A stretch of 64,000 nt of DNA from Eutypella sp. D-1. Lineage: Eukaryota; Ascomycota; Sordariomycetes; Xylariales; Diatrypaceae. Each line of letters starts with the position of its first letter. Within the stretch, counting starts at the first letter, position 1. Made by a program: the position numbers and the translations under genes. Positions 31,426 to 43,327 of the stretch are shown in pieces. The stretch spans positions 2,108,001 to 2,172,000 of the forward strand of contig JAJTTP010000005.1 of the NCBI GenBank assembly GCA_023313575.1, in the 5' to 3' direction. The notes below the pieces were generated by a model. That model was given only the letters and a program-made list of their open reading frames with translations, was not told where the DNA came from and searched no databases.

Positions 31426-34400
31426 ATGTCGAGCTCGCCCGAACCCGATCTCGCCAATGGCGATAATTCGCCGGAGCCCGGGTCTCCTAATATGAGAGAA
31501 CTCGAGGAACGTGCTAGCCAGAGCGATCTCTCTGAGGTTAATGGCTCTACTCATCAACGCTCTCCTTCACCGTCACGATCAGCATCGTCTGACCAGCGCG
31601 AGTCACCTCAACCTGTCGAACAGGAGGTAGTTGAATCGAGTGATGATGATAATAACAATGCTTCGGACGATGCCGATTTCGATATGGAGGATAGCCCAGC
31701 TCCGTCCCAGAGTGATGCCCCTCAGGATCAGAGGTCGACCTCCAATGATTCTCGTCGCACCGTCAAGCGAAAAGCTGCCGTCGAGGAGGATGAGTACATC
31801 AGAGAAAACCCCGAGCTATATGGCTTGCGGAGAAGTGTATGTTGAGACGCTGCTTATATGGAACGTGGAACTGACTAACCCCTACCTTCTATAGTCTCGG
31901 CCTACGAAGCAGCCCAAAATTGTAAGTCTCATTGTTATATCCTCTCCTCGATCCCCGTTGATCTCAATAATAACCGTTTTTCTTATATAGGTTGAGTCTG
32001 ATGAAGACGATGTTGATTCTGGATCCGATGTCGTGCCTACAAGCCGACGTATGGGCAAGAAGACCCGTGTAGACCATATCTCTCGTCAATGTATGTTTTC
32101 TCTTCAGTGTAGTGCTCTACCGTCGTTATCGCGAAGCTGACCACTAGTAATCTGTAGCCTCGAAACGTGGCACACCCTCAAGGCAAACTCCTGCCAACGA
32201 CTCCGACTCGGACAACTATGGCGGAGCCCGCGCACGAACGCTTCTCAAAAAGATACGCCGCCAACAGACCCAAACACCATCCTCTTCCCTATTCGCCGAG
32301 AAGCGGTGGTCCAATCGTCGCGCTGCCCAACAAGTACAGAACTACCAGGAGAGCGATATCGATGATGAAGACGAGGATGAAGCCACACCAAACTACTGGG
32401 CTGGCGAAGAGATGGCCGAAGACACTGAATATATAGATAAGGTGGTCGGCCATCGCGTCAAAGATGGCGGTGATTTGACCCCTAATGTCACCAGAGAAGA
32501 CTTTGAGTACAACGTGAAGTGGCAGGGCAAGTCGTATCTCCACAATACGTGGAGTGACCTGGAAACGCTTCGTGGTTACCGCGGCATACGGAAACTGGAG
32601 AATTACTACAGAAAAATCATTGAGTACGAAATGGACCTCAAGTATGCAGGCGACGACATCCCACCGGAAACCCGAGAGCAGTATATGCTCGACAAAGAGC
32701 GGGAACAAGAGGCGCTTTCGGATTATACCAAAGTCGAGCGTATCGTCGCTCAGCGCAGCGGTGAAGACGGCAGGGAGTACTTCGTCAAGTGGAAAGGCTT
32801 GACGTATGACCACTGCACTTGGGAGCTCGCTTCTGCCATCAATACCGATGCTCAGGATAAGATTGACCAATTCCTCGACCGTCAATCGAGATCATGGATC
32901 TCGGATAAGTACGAGTCAAATCCAACGACTCGGAGCAAGTTCTTGAAGCTAGACAAGCAACCCGCCTATGTCCAAGGAGGCGAGTTAAGAGGATTTCAGC
33001 TCACCGGGCTGAACTTCCTTGCCCTTAATTGGTGCCGGGCGAACAACGTCATTCTCGCAGATGAGATGGGTCTTGGAAAGACGGTCCAGTCCGTCGCCTT
33101 CCTAAGCTGGCTGCGTAACGAGCGCAAACAGGAGGGCCCATTTCTCATCGTGGCGCCACTCAGTGTGATTCCCGCCTGGTGCGATACCTTCAATCTGTGG
33201 TCTCCAGATCTCAACTACGTTGTCTACCTCGGCAATGCTGAAGCACGAGGCATAATACGAGACAATGAGTTAATGGTCAACGGCAATCCTAAGAAGCCCA
33301 AATTTAATGTGCTCGTTACATCTTACGAGTATATCCTAACAGATGCGGATTTCTTAAGGACTATCAAGTGGCAAGCGCTTGCCGTTGACGAGGCCCATCG
33401 CTTAAAGAACAAGGAGTCGAGGCTCTATGCGGAATTGATGAGCTTTGGTGCCCCTGCCAAAGTTTTAATCACTGGCACTCCTATCCAAAATAACCTTGCT
33501 GAATTATCTTCACTTCTGGATTTCCTGAATCCTGGCAAAGTTCAAATCGACGAGGATCTGGACACTCTTAACGCCTCCGATGCGCAGGTGAAGCTTCAGG
33601 AGCTTCATGCCGCTATCGCCCCCTTCATCCTAAGACGGACAAAAGAGACTGTAGAGTCCGATCTGCCGCCCAAGACAGAGAAGATCATTCGTGTCGAACT
33701 TTCCGATGTCCAACTAGAATATTACAAAAACATACTCACTCGCAATTACGCGGCACTGAACGAAGGAAATACTGGCCAGAAGCAGTCGTTGTTGAACATT
33801 GTCATGGAACTGAAGAAAGTCAGCAATCACCCTTATATGTTCCCTGGCGCAGAAGAGAAGGTCCTCAACGGAAGCGATCGCCGCGAGGACCAGATCAAAG
33901 GGCTCATCGCTAGCAGCGGAAAGATGATGCTTCTGGATCAGCTGCTTGCCAAACTGAGGAAGGACAATCATCGTGTGCTCATTTTCAGTCAAATGGTTAA
34001 AGTGCTCGATATATTGGGGGACTACCTTCGGTTACGTGGATACCAGTTCCAGCGGTTGGACGGAACTGTTGCCGCTGGGCCTCGACGCCTCGCCATCAAC
34101 CACTTCAACGCTGAAGACAGCTCTGATTTTTGCTTCCTACTATCGACGCGGGCTGGTGGTTTGGGAATCAACCTGATGACCGCCGATACTGTCATTATTT
34201 TTGATTCTGACTGGAATCCGCAAGCCGATCTACAGGCGATGGCAAGAGCTCACAGAATCGGTCAGAAGAAGCCTGTCACTGTATATCGCCTGGTTGCCAA
34301 GGAAACTATTGAGGAGGAAGTCCTCGAGCGCGCCCGCAACAAGCTTCTACTGGAGTACCTCGCGATACAGCGCGGCGTGACGGATGACGGCAAGGCCCTC

Positions 34401-36401
34401 AGAGACGAAGCGAAGCAGAAGGGCCTCAGGCTTGATGAGGCCAAGTCTGCTGATGACATACAATGGGTACTCAAGATGCGGTCTCAGAAGATGTTCGAGC
34501 AGTCTGGCAACCAGGAGAGGCTGGAACAGCTGGACATTGACACTATCCTAGAGAATGCCGAAGTCACCAAGACCAAAATGGATGACAATATGAACCTTAG
34601 TACCGGCGGCATCGACTGGGACAATTTCATGCAATACACTGACGTCAAGGTCGATGATCTTGCCCTTGATTGGGACCAGATCATTCCCGCGGATCAGCTC
34701 GCAGCGATCAAGGAAGAAGAGGACAAGAAAAAGGAAGAAGAGTTCTTGGCCAAAGAACTCGAGGCGAGCGCTCCTCGCCGAGCAGCCCTCAAGAGTTCAA
34801 GAAACAACGGTGATTCTGAGAGAGCGGAACGCATCGCGAAGAAGCGGGAAAGGGAACAGCAAAAGCAAGAGCGCCTGGAAGAACAGCGGGCCATGCTCTC
34901 TGATCCTAAGCGACCTCTGAACGAAAAGGAGACCCGCAATCTCGTCAGGGCCTTTATGCGCTACGGTTACATTGACGATCGACCGGATGAGCTGTTGCGT
35001 GATGCTCGGTTGAGCGATCGTGACCCTGAGTACATTGGTGAAATCCTGCGAGAACTGGTCAATGCTGCCCGCAACGCAATGGACAGGAATTCCGACGAGA
35101 TCCGAATGCAGGAGCAGCAGTCGAAGAAGAAAATGACGAAGAAGGACATCAAGGCGGTCATGTTCGATTTTGCCGAGGTGAAAAAGATCAACGCAGAAAC
35201 CATTCTTGACAGGCCACCCCAGCAACGCCTTCTGCACCGTGTTCTCGGAAACTATCCAGACTTCCGGGATTTCCGTCTTCCAGAGGCTACCAAAGCAGCC
35301 CACTACAGCTGCGAATGGACCGCCCGAGAGGATGGGATGCTTCTCGTCGGTATTGACCGTTACGGCTTTGGTGCTTGGACGCAGATTCGCGACGACAAAG
35401 AACTCGGAATGCAGGACAAGTTCTTTTTGGAAGAGCATCGCATTGAGAAGAAGCAGGAGCGAGAACACACTGAGACCAAGGGTGCAAAAGCCCCAGGAGC
35501 CGTTCACCTGGTACGCCGCGCTGAGTATCTCTTGTCGGTTCTCACGTCCGTTCACTCGGACGACGCCAACGCACAGAAGGTGGTTGAAAATCACCACCGT
35601 AACAACAAGAAATCATCCCTAGCTCTGGCCAATGGCCACCGCCATTCCGGTCAGGGTTCCGTATCGGCTTCTCCGGCCCCTCGAGACTCTAAGAAGGTCT
35701 TATACCGGGATCGAGACCGGGACCGAGAGCACGAGCGTGATCGTCTACACTTCGGCCATCGTGCTCGTAGTAGCATGGCTGACAGCAGTACTCCAAGGCC
35801 TGATTCTAAGAGAAAATATAGCAACGAAGCTGAAGACAGACACCATAAGCATCGCCGGACGGAAGATAATCGCCGTAGCGAGTCGACTCAACACGATACA
35901 GAGGAGGCAGATGACGAGCGAAACGCACCACTTATCCAAGCCCTCATGCGGCCCATCTGGACACACGTTCAGAAGGTCGAATCTTGTACCAGAACGAACA
36001 TTCCAGGTGCCAAAGCGAGGGCAAGAGTCTTGAAAATCGAGATAACCCACATTGGTGACTTTATCGAAGGCTTGTACAAGACGTCTGGTCTCAGCCCTGA
36101 TCAACTTTCGGAACTCAAGCCAAAGCTATGGTAAGTCGATATTAAATGCTAGTGGCCTCTTCGGTTGTGCTAATTCCGTTCTAGGAGATTTATTTCTAAG
36201 AAGATACCTCTTTCGGACAAGCCAGGCGATAAGGAGAAGGAGAAAGCCTCGCAAGGGATGACCGGCCCAAGACTAGCGGCTCTTTACAAGCAGTTAAAAC
36301 AGCAACAGGCGGAATCACCAAGCAGCGACAGCCCCAAGCCGAAGCCTTCGGGTTCTCTCGTCACGAATGGATCGTCTCGTGGCGAGTCGTCTAAGCTGTA
36401 G
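31426..36401 (+). CDS. CHD1: Chromodomain helicase CHD1 (ATP-dependent nucleosome remodeller)
   Basis: Chromatin remodeller that spaces nucleosomes over transcribed genes. Exons 31426-31836, 31895-31921, 31991-32090, 32158-36130 and 36185-36401 give 1575 residues. The N-terminus is acidic and Ser-rich. Two chromodomains follow (YNVKWQGKSYLHNTW at about residue 300; YFVKWKGLTYDHCTWE at about 380). The SNF2 ATPase has DEMGLGKT and DEAH, with the helicase C-terminal part (STRAGGLGINL, ARAHRIGQ). Then come a SANT/SLIDE-like DNA-binding region and a C-terminal CHCT/DUF4208-type domain (ALMRPIWTHVQKVES ... LWRFISKKIP). All motifs look intact. Start 31426 is the first ATG after the suspected leader intron and begins MSSSPEPD. 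The small 27-nt second exon is supported by frame and splice sites. Confidence 0.96.
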
Positions 36402-38872
36402 GAAATCAAATAACCCCCAATCGCTTCCAGCCGGTCCTCCCTCTCACAGCGGAGGAACGAACAGTCTAGTGGTTTGGCTTGAGGATCTGGTAGTCAGTAG
36501 CGTGATCAAATGACCGTCACATCCCATTTATGCATCAAGTGGCGTTCCAACGGTAATGGCTCAGGGAGGGCGTCCCGATTATAGACTTTGAGAAAGAGAC
36601 ATTCTATTATTATTATACCAGCGCCTGATCACCCCTCTGTTTCTTTCTCAATGTCCAATATCCTTCATGTTCCTCATACCCGGCCGGGAAAAAAAGCATG
36701 GTGTTGATTGTTTGTTAGAAGCGCGAGGGGGAAGTAGAAGGAAAGCGAATTATTTGCATTGCCAATTTCCCTGTCTATGGGTCCCCCTATGTATGGAAGT
36801 CCCTCATAATATTGGCTACTTAGCTTCATCCACCCTACCCCGTCATCTAGGAAGATAGCTATTCACATGTTTCCTACACCACCCATATTCCCTTCTACAC
36901 CATGGGCCCGACAGGAGCGGTGGAGGCGGTGAAAAAGGTACGCAATGTCATCCACCTTCTCAATCAGCGGTCATCTCGACTCCAGAGGACCCATGCCGTT
37001 GCCGCTAGGGTGGGAGACGAACTTGTCAAGCAGAGAGTGGGGGCGAAATTATAGCGGGGGAAAAGACGCGGTGACGAGAATAAAAAGGGTCTGTGTTGAA
37101 TTTTAGGGGAGCAAAGAGAGTTCAGAGAAAAAAAAAGGCCGGCAGGGTAGCGGGGAAGGGCCAATATGAAATGCAGAGGTAGAGAGGCACAGCAAACAAG
37201 GTACGGGGCTAGACCGGTCGTGAAGCTAGAACTTAGTTCATCCTGCATTATTCATCATGATTATATGTCTTCTTCTCCCCCTCCCTCGCTGGCCCCTTCT
37301 AACAGGGGGATGATAAATGAATTACGGGAATGATTGAATGAATTCAATGAATGGATGCATAAGGCTCTAGTGATACGTCGATTCCAGTGCTGACGTAGAA
37401 GGGAAATTTTCTGAAGCGTGTAGAATGTAGTCAGTCCGAGTAACTCTCCCTTTATTTTTGCGGCTCTTGTCGACTTATCTTTGCCTTCGGCTTGCTGACT
37501 TGCCAATACCAACATACAACCCATCTGGTGCTATCGCCGCGCCACACCACGCTGCCGCTTGCGCGCCGTAAGCACGTGACTTCGGCTGAGTCTATCCTAC
37601 CGGTTCGATAACTCCCTCTAGCTTGGCTCGAATCTACCTATGTACTCGTATTCATTCTAGCATGTCTACGTCCTTAGGTGTAGGTAGGTAGGTACACTTA
37701 GTTGGCTTTCCAAACTCTGATTAGTTTAGCTAGCAGAGAGAGAGAGAGAGAGATACCCTATCTGAGACTGCTACCACTGCACTTGAAACCTGCCTACCTC
37801 CCAACGCAGCTATAGTTCCTATTATCCGTTCAAGTACTTCAGACCTTGCTGCAATACGGCCCATCTATCGTCGACTTCACCAAGCACGTGTTGGGGGTTG
37901 GGTTGGCTTGGGAACATAGGGAGGGACAACGGAGCGGAGCTTCGCGAAGACACATGCATGGAAGATGCAGTACAAAATGGAAATGTCAAGGTTCAATTTA
38001 TCAAGAAACTGTTCTATTTTTTGGCCAATATTATGCAGAGGCGGGAGGAGGCTATAACAAATATGATAGATAATCTAACAGGTAAAGCCCCCCCTATGCA
38101 ATAAGCCATGCCCTCAGCTCCCGGAGAAAGAGGAAGGTGATTATGTGCATGTATGTGTTCCATCATTATGTACAAGTCCGGCCGGTAGCGCATGTGGGTA
38201 TGGATAGGCCACACAGACAGACAGTCCGGGCCAGTCCAGCTGTAATGACTACTCAGTATTCAGTCATACCCACCGCCACGCATCACTTATCCTACACTTC
38301 GTTCTCCCTCACGAGGAGGCCCAAGAGGACCTATACCTCCGTATATCCGTCGATGATGCCTCCTGGTCCCGTCTATTGATGTTTCGGCCAAGCAGCTACT
38401 CTTGGCGGGACAAGGCGCAAAGCACTCCGTTCTAGATCCACCCGCTGCACCAAACTCCTTCAGGGAACATCCCGGGTATCGTGTCCGTGAAATGCCGCGA
38501 GAAAGAGACGTATTCCGAGTAATCCAACAGCGCGCCATTGCCTGGTCCGCTGCCGGGAGACGACCATTGTTTTGCCATTGCCGCTTGTGGCACCTGGTTC
38601 TGCCGATCCCGGTGTAAACGTAGAATAACCCAGGTTTCCGAACCGGCGAGGGGGGTGATGCAATCGAAACAGATATTTGTGTATGTTCATGTGGTATATA
38701 CAAGGGTGTTGAGAGCAATGTAATTCGAGCAGAGGTTGGCCAGAGGAAACCTGCGTGAGGGTGAGGGTCCTGCCATATACAGAGGGAAAACCTTTAATAG
38801 AGGGCCCAAACTCCCTATAGTCGTTACGCCAACGGTGCTCGTAGTTCGGTTAATTTAAGAATAGCGTGAGCA
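36402..38872. other. Intergenic between convergent CHD1 and the sirtuin gene
   Basis: About 2.5 kb. It holds a GTAGGTAGGTAGG element at about 37680-37692 and a GA run at about 37735-37752. Several short ORFs have no recognisable features. No RNA gene is seen. Confidence 0.45.
37734..37753. repeat. GA microsatellite
   Basis: A run of GA dinucleotides, directly visible. Confidence 0.85.
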
Positions 38873-41042
38873 TTAATCTATGAAAAAGCCTAGCTCGCCC
38901 CGGGGTTTGGACGGAGGCGTAATCGTTTCGCGTTTCGAAGACGGAACCGAGCGCGTCGGGGTGACCGGGGCCGTGTAGGTGCAGTGCTCTTGCTTGATCT
39001 GTGTATCGATCTGTAGCTGTGATTCGAGTGATTTCCGCACTTTTAACGGGCCTCTAGGCCGCAACGAGAAGTCGTCATGCACGATAGCCCTAGCTTTGGT
39101 AGCTGGAGAACAGTCGGGTTCCCAGTTGCGCTTCGCAGGGAGCTTGGCCGGCAGACTAGCCACCGGCTTTGTCGACTTGAGTATGTTGTTGATGGTGTTA
39201 TTCGGTTTCGGTGGCGCCGCCTTCTTCGTCTGCTTCGGCTTTCGCGGTGCGGCCTTCTTGGGCTGCTTGGTCTCCTTGGTCTCCTTGGGCTGCTTAGCCT
39301 GCTTAGTCTGCTTGTTCGCCGCTCGCGATGTGATATCGTTGCTCTCCTTTGTATCCTGGGCGGGAAAGGCAAGCCTGCTCTGTTTCTGGCTTGTTTTGGA
39401 TTTGGCGACTGGCAGAGCTGTCCTGGAAGGCATCTTGGGACTAGAAGTGGGCGTGGGGATACCCTGAACCTTTTCGATCGACTTCGCCTTCGCTTCCACA
39501 GGGGAACTGTCACGCGACTCGTCCTTGACACATGTGCCCTTCTCCAGCATGACTTGGGGTAGCTCGACCTCGATTGGACGCCCGTTCCGTAGCGCCGCCT
39601 CGTGTTGTTTGTCGTCCATGATAACCTCCTCTCCCTGTTCAATATTCTGATCCCAATGAGGTAGCGCAGCCAGCTCAGCAACATGATCGCACTTTCCCTG
39701 GACAACTAGATCCCAACAGTCCCTCAGGTCCGCGCCGCTTGGTTCTGATTCCAGGTTGATCCAGGCCGTCAAACCATCCTTTCGCTTCCTCGTCACCTGA
39801 CACATGTCTTTGACCATATTCCGAACACCAGGGATCTTCATACTTGTACCAACGACAATGACAGCGTCCGGACGAGTGCGTAAGTCCGCTTTGACTACAT
39901 TCGCAATGGCTTCTTCGTCGGGGTTGAATTCGTTGTACAGGACCATCCGCGGTCGCAATCTGCCAATTCCATGGCTACGCTTGCCAGCATGCGATGTGCG
40001 CACGTTGTCCGTCTCCTCACAGGCCTTGCATGGCGGGGGTTCGGGGCCTTCGAATAGGGAGCCGTCGAAGTCGGTAACCTCACCACATTTGGAACAGACC
40101 ATCTTTGCCAGACCTCCATGTAGCTGAATCGTCTTTGGCCAGGGTCCTTTTGTGTTGAGCGGTACGGCAGTAGCGAGCGGCGCCATGGAGGTATCGAGGC
40201 CATCGACGTTTTGGGAATAGAGGCGCAGCAATCGGCCCTCTTTAGCTAGGGAGGCGATCAGGTGATGGAATGGCGTGGGGCTGGCATTCCTAGTAAGATG
40301 TGCCAGCTCCCGAACCATAGTGTGAAAGGAGGAAGTGGTAGAGTCATGTTTATAGACAGATGCATCGAAGAGGTGTTTGCCCGAGGCCTTCAACTTGTGT
40401 TGGTTTCGTAAGGTTGCGAAGAGACCGTGAGATGAGCGGAAATCGGGAACTAATAAACAGTGCAGAAGAGGCAGAAGTTAGCAACAAAACAAGACAGGCA
40501 AGAGAGAGAGAAGAGAGGCGGGAGAGACAAGAGAGACGGGAGAGACAAGAGAGACGGGAGAGACAAGAGAGACGGGAGAGACAAGAGAGACGGGAGAGAT
40601 TGAGACCAAATTGAGGGATCAAAGAGGCGCGGCGCATAAGATACGTACTTCCGGCAGATACAGATATTCCAGCACCAGCAATAACAACAATTTTCTTCTT
40701 CTTCCGGAGGGCGGTTGTCAACTGGTCTAACAGCTCATCGTCGTGGGGGCTCAGCTCGTTCGGGGATTGCAGAGTCAGATGTTCTGTAGTGCGCGGCTTC
40801 GGTTCCGTTTTCCTGCGCTTCGCTGGCGGGGGACCGTCGGGATTGACGCAGATTTCGGCCTCGACGGCCTCAGGATATGACTTCATTGGCGACGCGTTAC
40901 CCGAGGGAACGGTCGAAGGAGGTGATAGAGGTCGAATATTTCGTAGGAGGAGAGAATGACGAGGAGAGATGGTTGGAGAGGAGGTGAGGACCGATAGTGG
41001 AGAAGATGGAGGATCAGACAAGTCTGAAGAAGAAGAATCCAT
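38873..41042 (-). CDS. Sirtuin NAD-dependent deacetylase, Hst3/Hst4-like
   Basis: Two exons (41042-40649, 40449-38873) give 656 residues. After a Ser/Pro-rich N-terminus, the NAD-binding segment IVVIAGAGISVSAG joins IPDFRSSHGLF across the intron. QNVDGLD, the catalytic QLHGGLA, the zinc pair CSKCGE and CKACEE, RMVLYNE, VVGTSMKIPG and WINLESEP follow, so the deacetylase core looks complete. The long C-terminus is Lys/Thr/Pro-rich (KQTKQAKQPK-type repeats), a likely nuclear basic tail. In yeast, Hst3 and Hst4 remove H3K56 acetylation for genome stability; the same is likely but unproven here. The start at 41042 was chosen as the first true ATG. The intron is unusually long for this window (199 nt) because it contains a minisatellite. 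Confidence 0.93.
40500..40602. repeat. 18-bp minisatellite inside the sirtuin intron
   Basis: About five copies of an 18-nt purine-rich unit GGGAGAGACAAGAGAGAC (plus strand; pyrimidine-rich in the transcript) fill the intron between the two sirtuin exons. Confidence 0.85.
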
Positions 41043-43327
41043 TGTGACTTGTACCCCGACCAAATTCTAAAGAGAATGCGACAATGGGAAGAGAAGAAAA
41101 ACGTGATGGGGAGAGGAAACAATGGAAAGGATTAAAGGGATAGCCCAAGTAGGCTACTTAGTAGCGGGTTGCTTAGTAGGTTACTTAGTAGGTAACGGTA
41201 GTCATAATTGATTTGTTTTTAGTAACCTTGACATTAGTACCTACTTACGATATTAAGTAAGCATTTGATTCGTGAGATACAAGTGTGTTAATGTTTGGAG
41301 TGGGGAAGGAGCGGGAGAGAGGAGGGGGGGGTGGGCTGACGATTATAGAGAAGTCGCAGATGGTTACAAAGGATAGAAAAATGGAAACGGGAGATCAAGA
41401 GATCAGGAGACCACCCCGGAAAGAAAAAAGAGAGAGAACCGGAGCGTAACCGGAAGTGTAGAGGCGGAGAGAATGGAAGGGAGGGAAGGTACGAGGGAAG
41501 GGGGTAGCAAGCAAGTCAGAGCCGGCTATTAGCGTCGATTAAAGGTGGAGGACGAGCACGAGGAAGGGGGAGGGAGGAGGGATGAGGGATGAGTATATTA
41601 CAAACGGAGAGAGCGGAGGAACCTTAGGAAAGCGGAGGTGGAGGACAGCGAGAAGTAGGAAGGTACGTCAGGTCAGGGGAGGAGGCATCCTGGGCATCCA
41701 CGTAATTCATGTAATTCACTGTACTAACATCAATGTAAAGTCAAAGTGGTACTCAACTATACACATTGTGGTTGCGTGGTTTTCCTTGCTCCCCCCGGAG
41801 TTGGAAATAGCGTGTCCGATTCGCGTTACGTTGGCGTTGGCGACAAATGTTGGTGTGCTGGTCTCGGGTTGGTTGAGTTAACGAGAACCAAAAAGGGGTC
41901 GGTATCGGTAATAGGTGGGCTTGCTGTTATATATACTTAGGTATATATATATATATATATAAATAATGAAGTCAGACTGAATGGGGTCGAGCTTGTTCAG
42001 CTTGTGTTCACCGTCAGATTCCAAAACCGTTACCTATTGAAGAAAAGAAAACACTGTGTAACATTGGAGGAATAAAAGCTGAGGTTTGGTGACATAAGAC
42101 AAAACTACCTTGGGACAGACATATTTGACAATAAATCAGCTCCGAGTCAAGAGTTGTTAGGTAGTTAATAAAGCTGCAGGCATTGTTATAGCCTGTTAGA
42201 AATCTATAACTGGGGGTGAGTGGGGGTGTCAGTGTTATTGGTGTTTGTCTGTCATCTAAATATTTAGACACTCCTACAATTAAAGTAACTAACTGATACA
42301 CTGATGCTGACATGGGACATTCCAAAACTTTCATCTACCGCAAGGTAGCTAAATTTGAATAAGAATTCACATAACCCACCAGACATTTTCACATTGATCC
42401 TTGAAATATTTTTAACTACTTATCACAACATAAAATTTGTATAGTTTAATCCTACATTTGCTTCGGCGTGCTGTCGAACTGTTGCGTTGCTCCGCCGTTG
42501 CTTAGAGAATGATTTCCCCAGTTTTCTTTAATGTTAGCCTAGATTCCTAGCTCCTGGTTTAATTCAAGCCACAACTGTTTGATTCACCCTTCCTTAATCC
42601 TTGCAGTTACTCACCCTTGTTACTGTGGTGGTGTGGCGTTATAGCAATCAGACAGTATGGAAAGGTGGCTAGTGCTCTCCATCTCCCAGCTCTGGTGCTT
42701 TTTAACGAACCTGATAATCAATGCTGCCTCAGACATACATTATGATTGGCTAACCTACCTAAGCAGGCCACTTATTATCGAGATATGTACATACACTAAC
42801 ATGTAGTTGTATACTCCGTACATGCCTGAGTCCCCACACATTAAATCTACCTAGGTAACCTCCCCAGGCAAGCTTCAACCTACCAGGTTGCTGCCAAGTC
42901 GGAATCTTCATTGATGTACCATAATACTCCTTACTTTTCTATCCGATCTGATCGTTTTTACAATTATATCCAAACCCTGCTAGCCTTGCTTCTTGCCATC
43001 ACCAGATCTAGCCCCCAACTTGTCTATGATTGATAGAAATTTTGAGTTCAAGCTTTTCTTCTGACCGCCTGAGGTCAGTCAGCTTGAATCGCATCGCTAC
43101 TTAGATATCCTCCCAGGGGCATACATATAGCATTATTCCTCCTGTCTGCATAGGCCACAAACTTGAGTTTCGGCAATAATGAGCAGGATCATGGACTGAA
43201 TTTTTCTCCCTCATCTAAAGCATGCCAAAGAGGACTACGTCATTTAGCCTCGCTCGTATTCACGCCACCTATCATTCAGCTACGTAGAGCTATTGCTCTA
43301 TAGAGACGCATATAGGGGTTGCTACTT
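41043..43327. promoter_or_regulatory. Divergent region between sirtuin and MED16
   Basis: About 2.3 kb. TTAGTAGG-type steps are at 41150-41205, a TA microsatellite at about 41942-41960, and CCTACCTAAG / CTACCTAGGTAA elements at 42757 and 42848. It probably includes both promoters. The small ORFs look spurious. Confidence 0.45.
41942..41962. repeat. TA microsatellite
   Basis: A TA dinucleotide run, directly visible. Confidence 0.85.

Noticed and set aside
34797..35597. 266-codon minus-strand ORF
   Set aside because: Shadow of the CHD1 coding frame on the other strand.
37600..37625. GGTTCGATAACTCC resembling a tRNA T-loop
   Set aside because: No matching acceptor stem, anticodon stem or A-box upstream.
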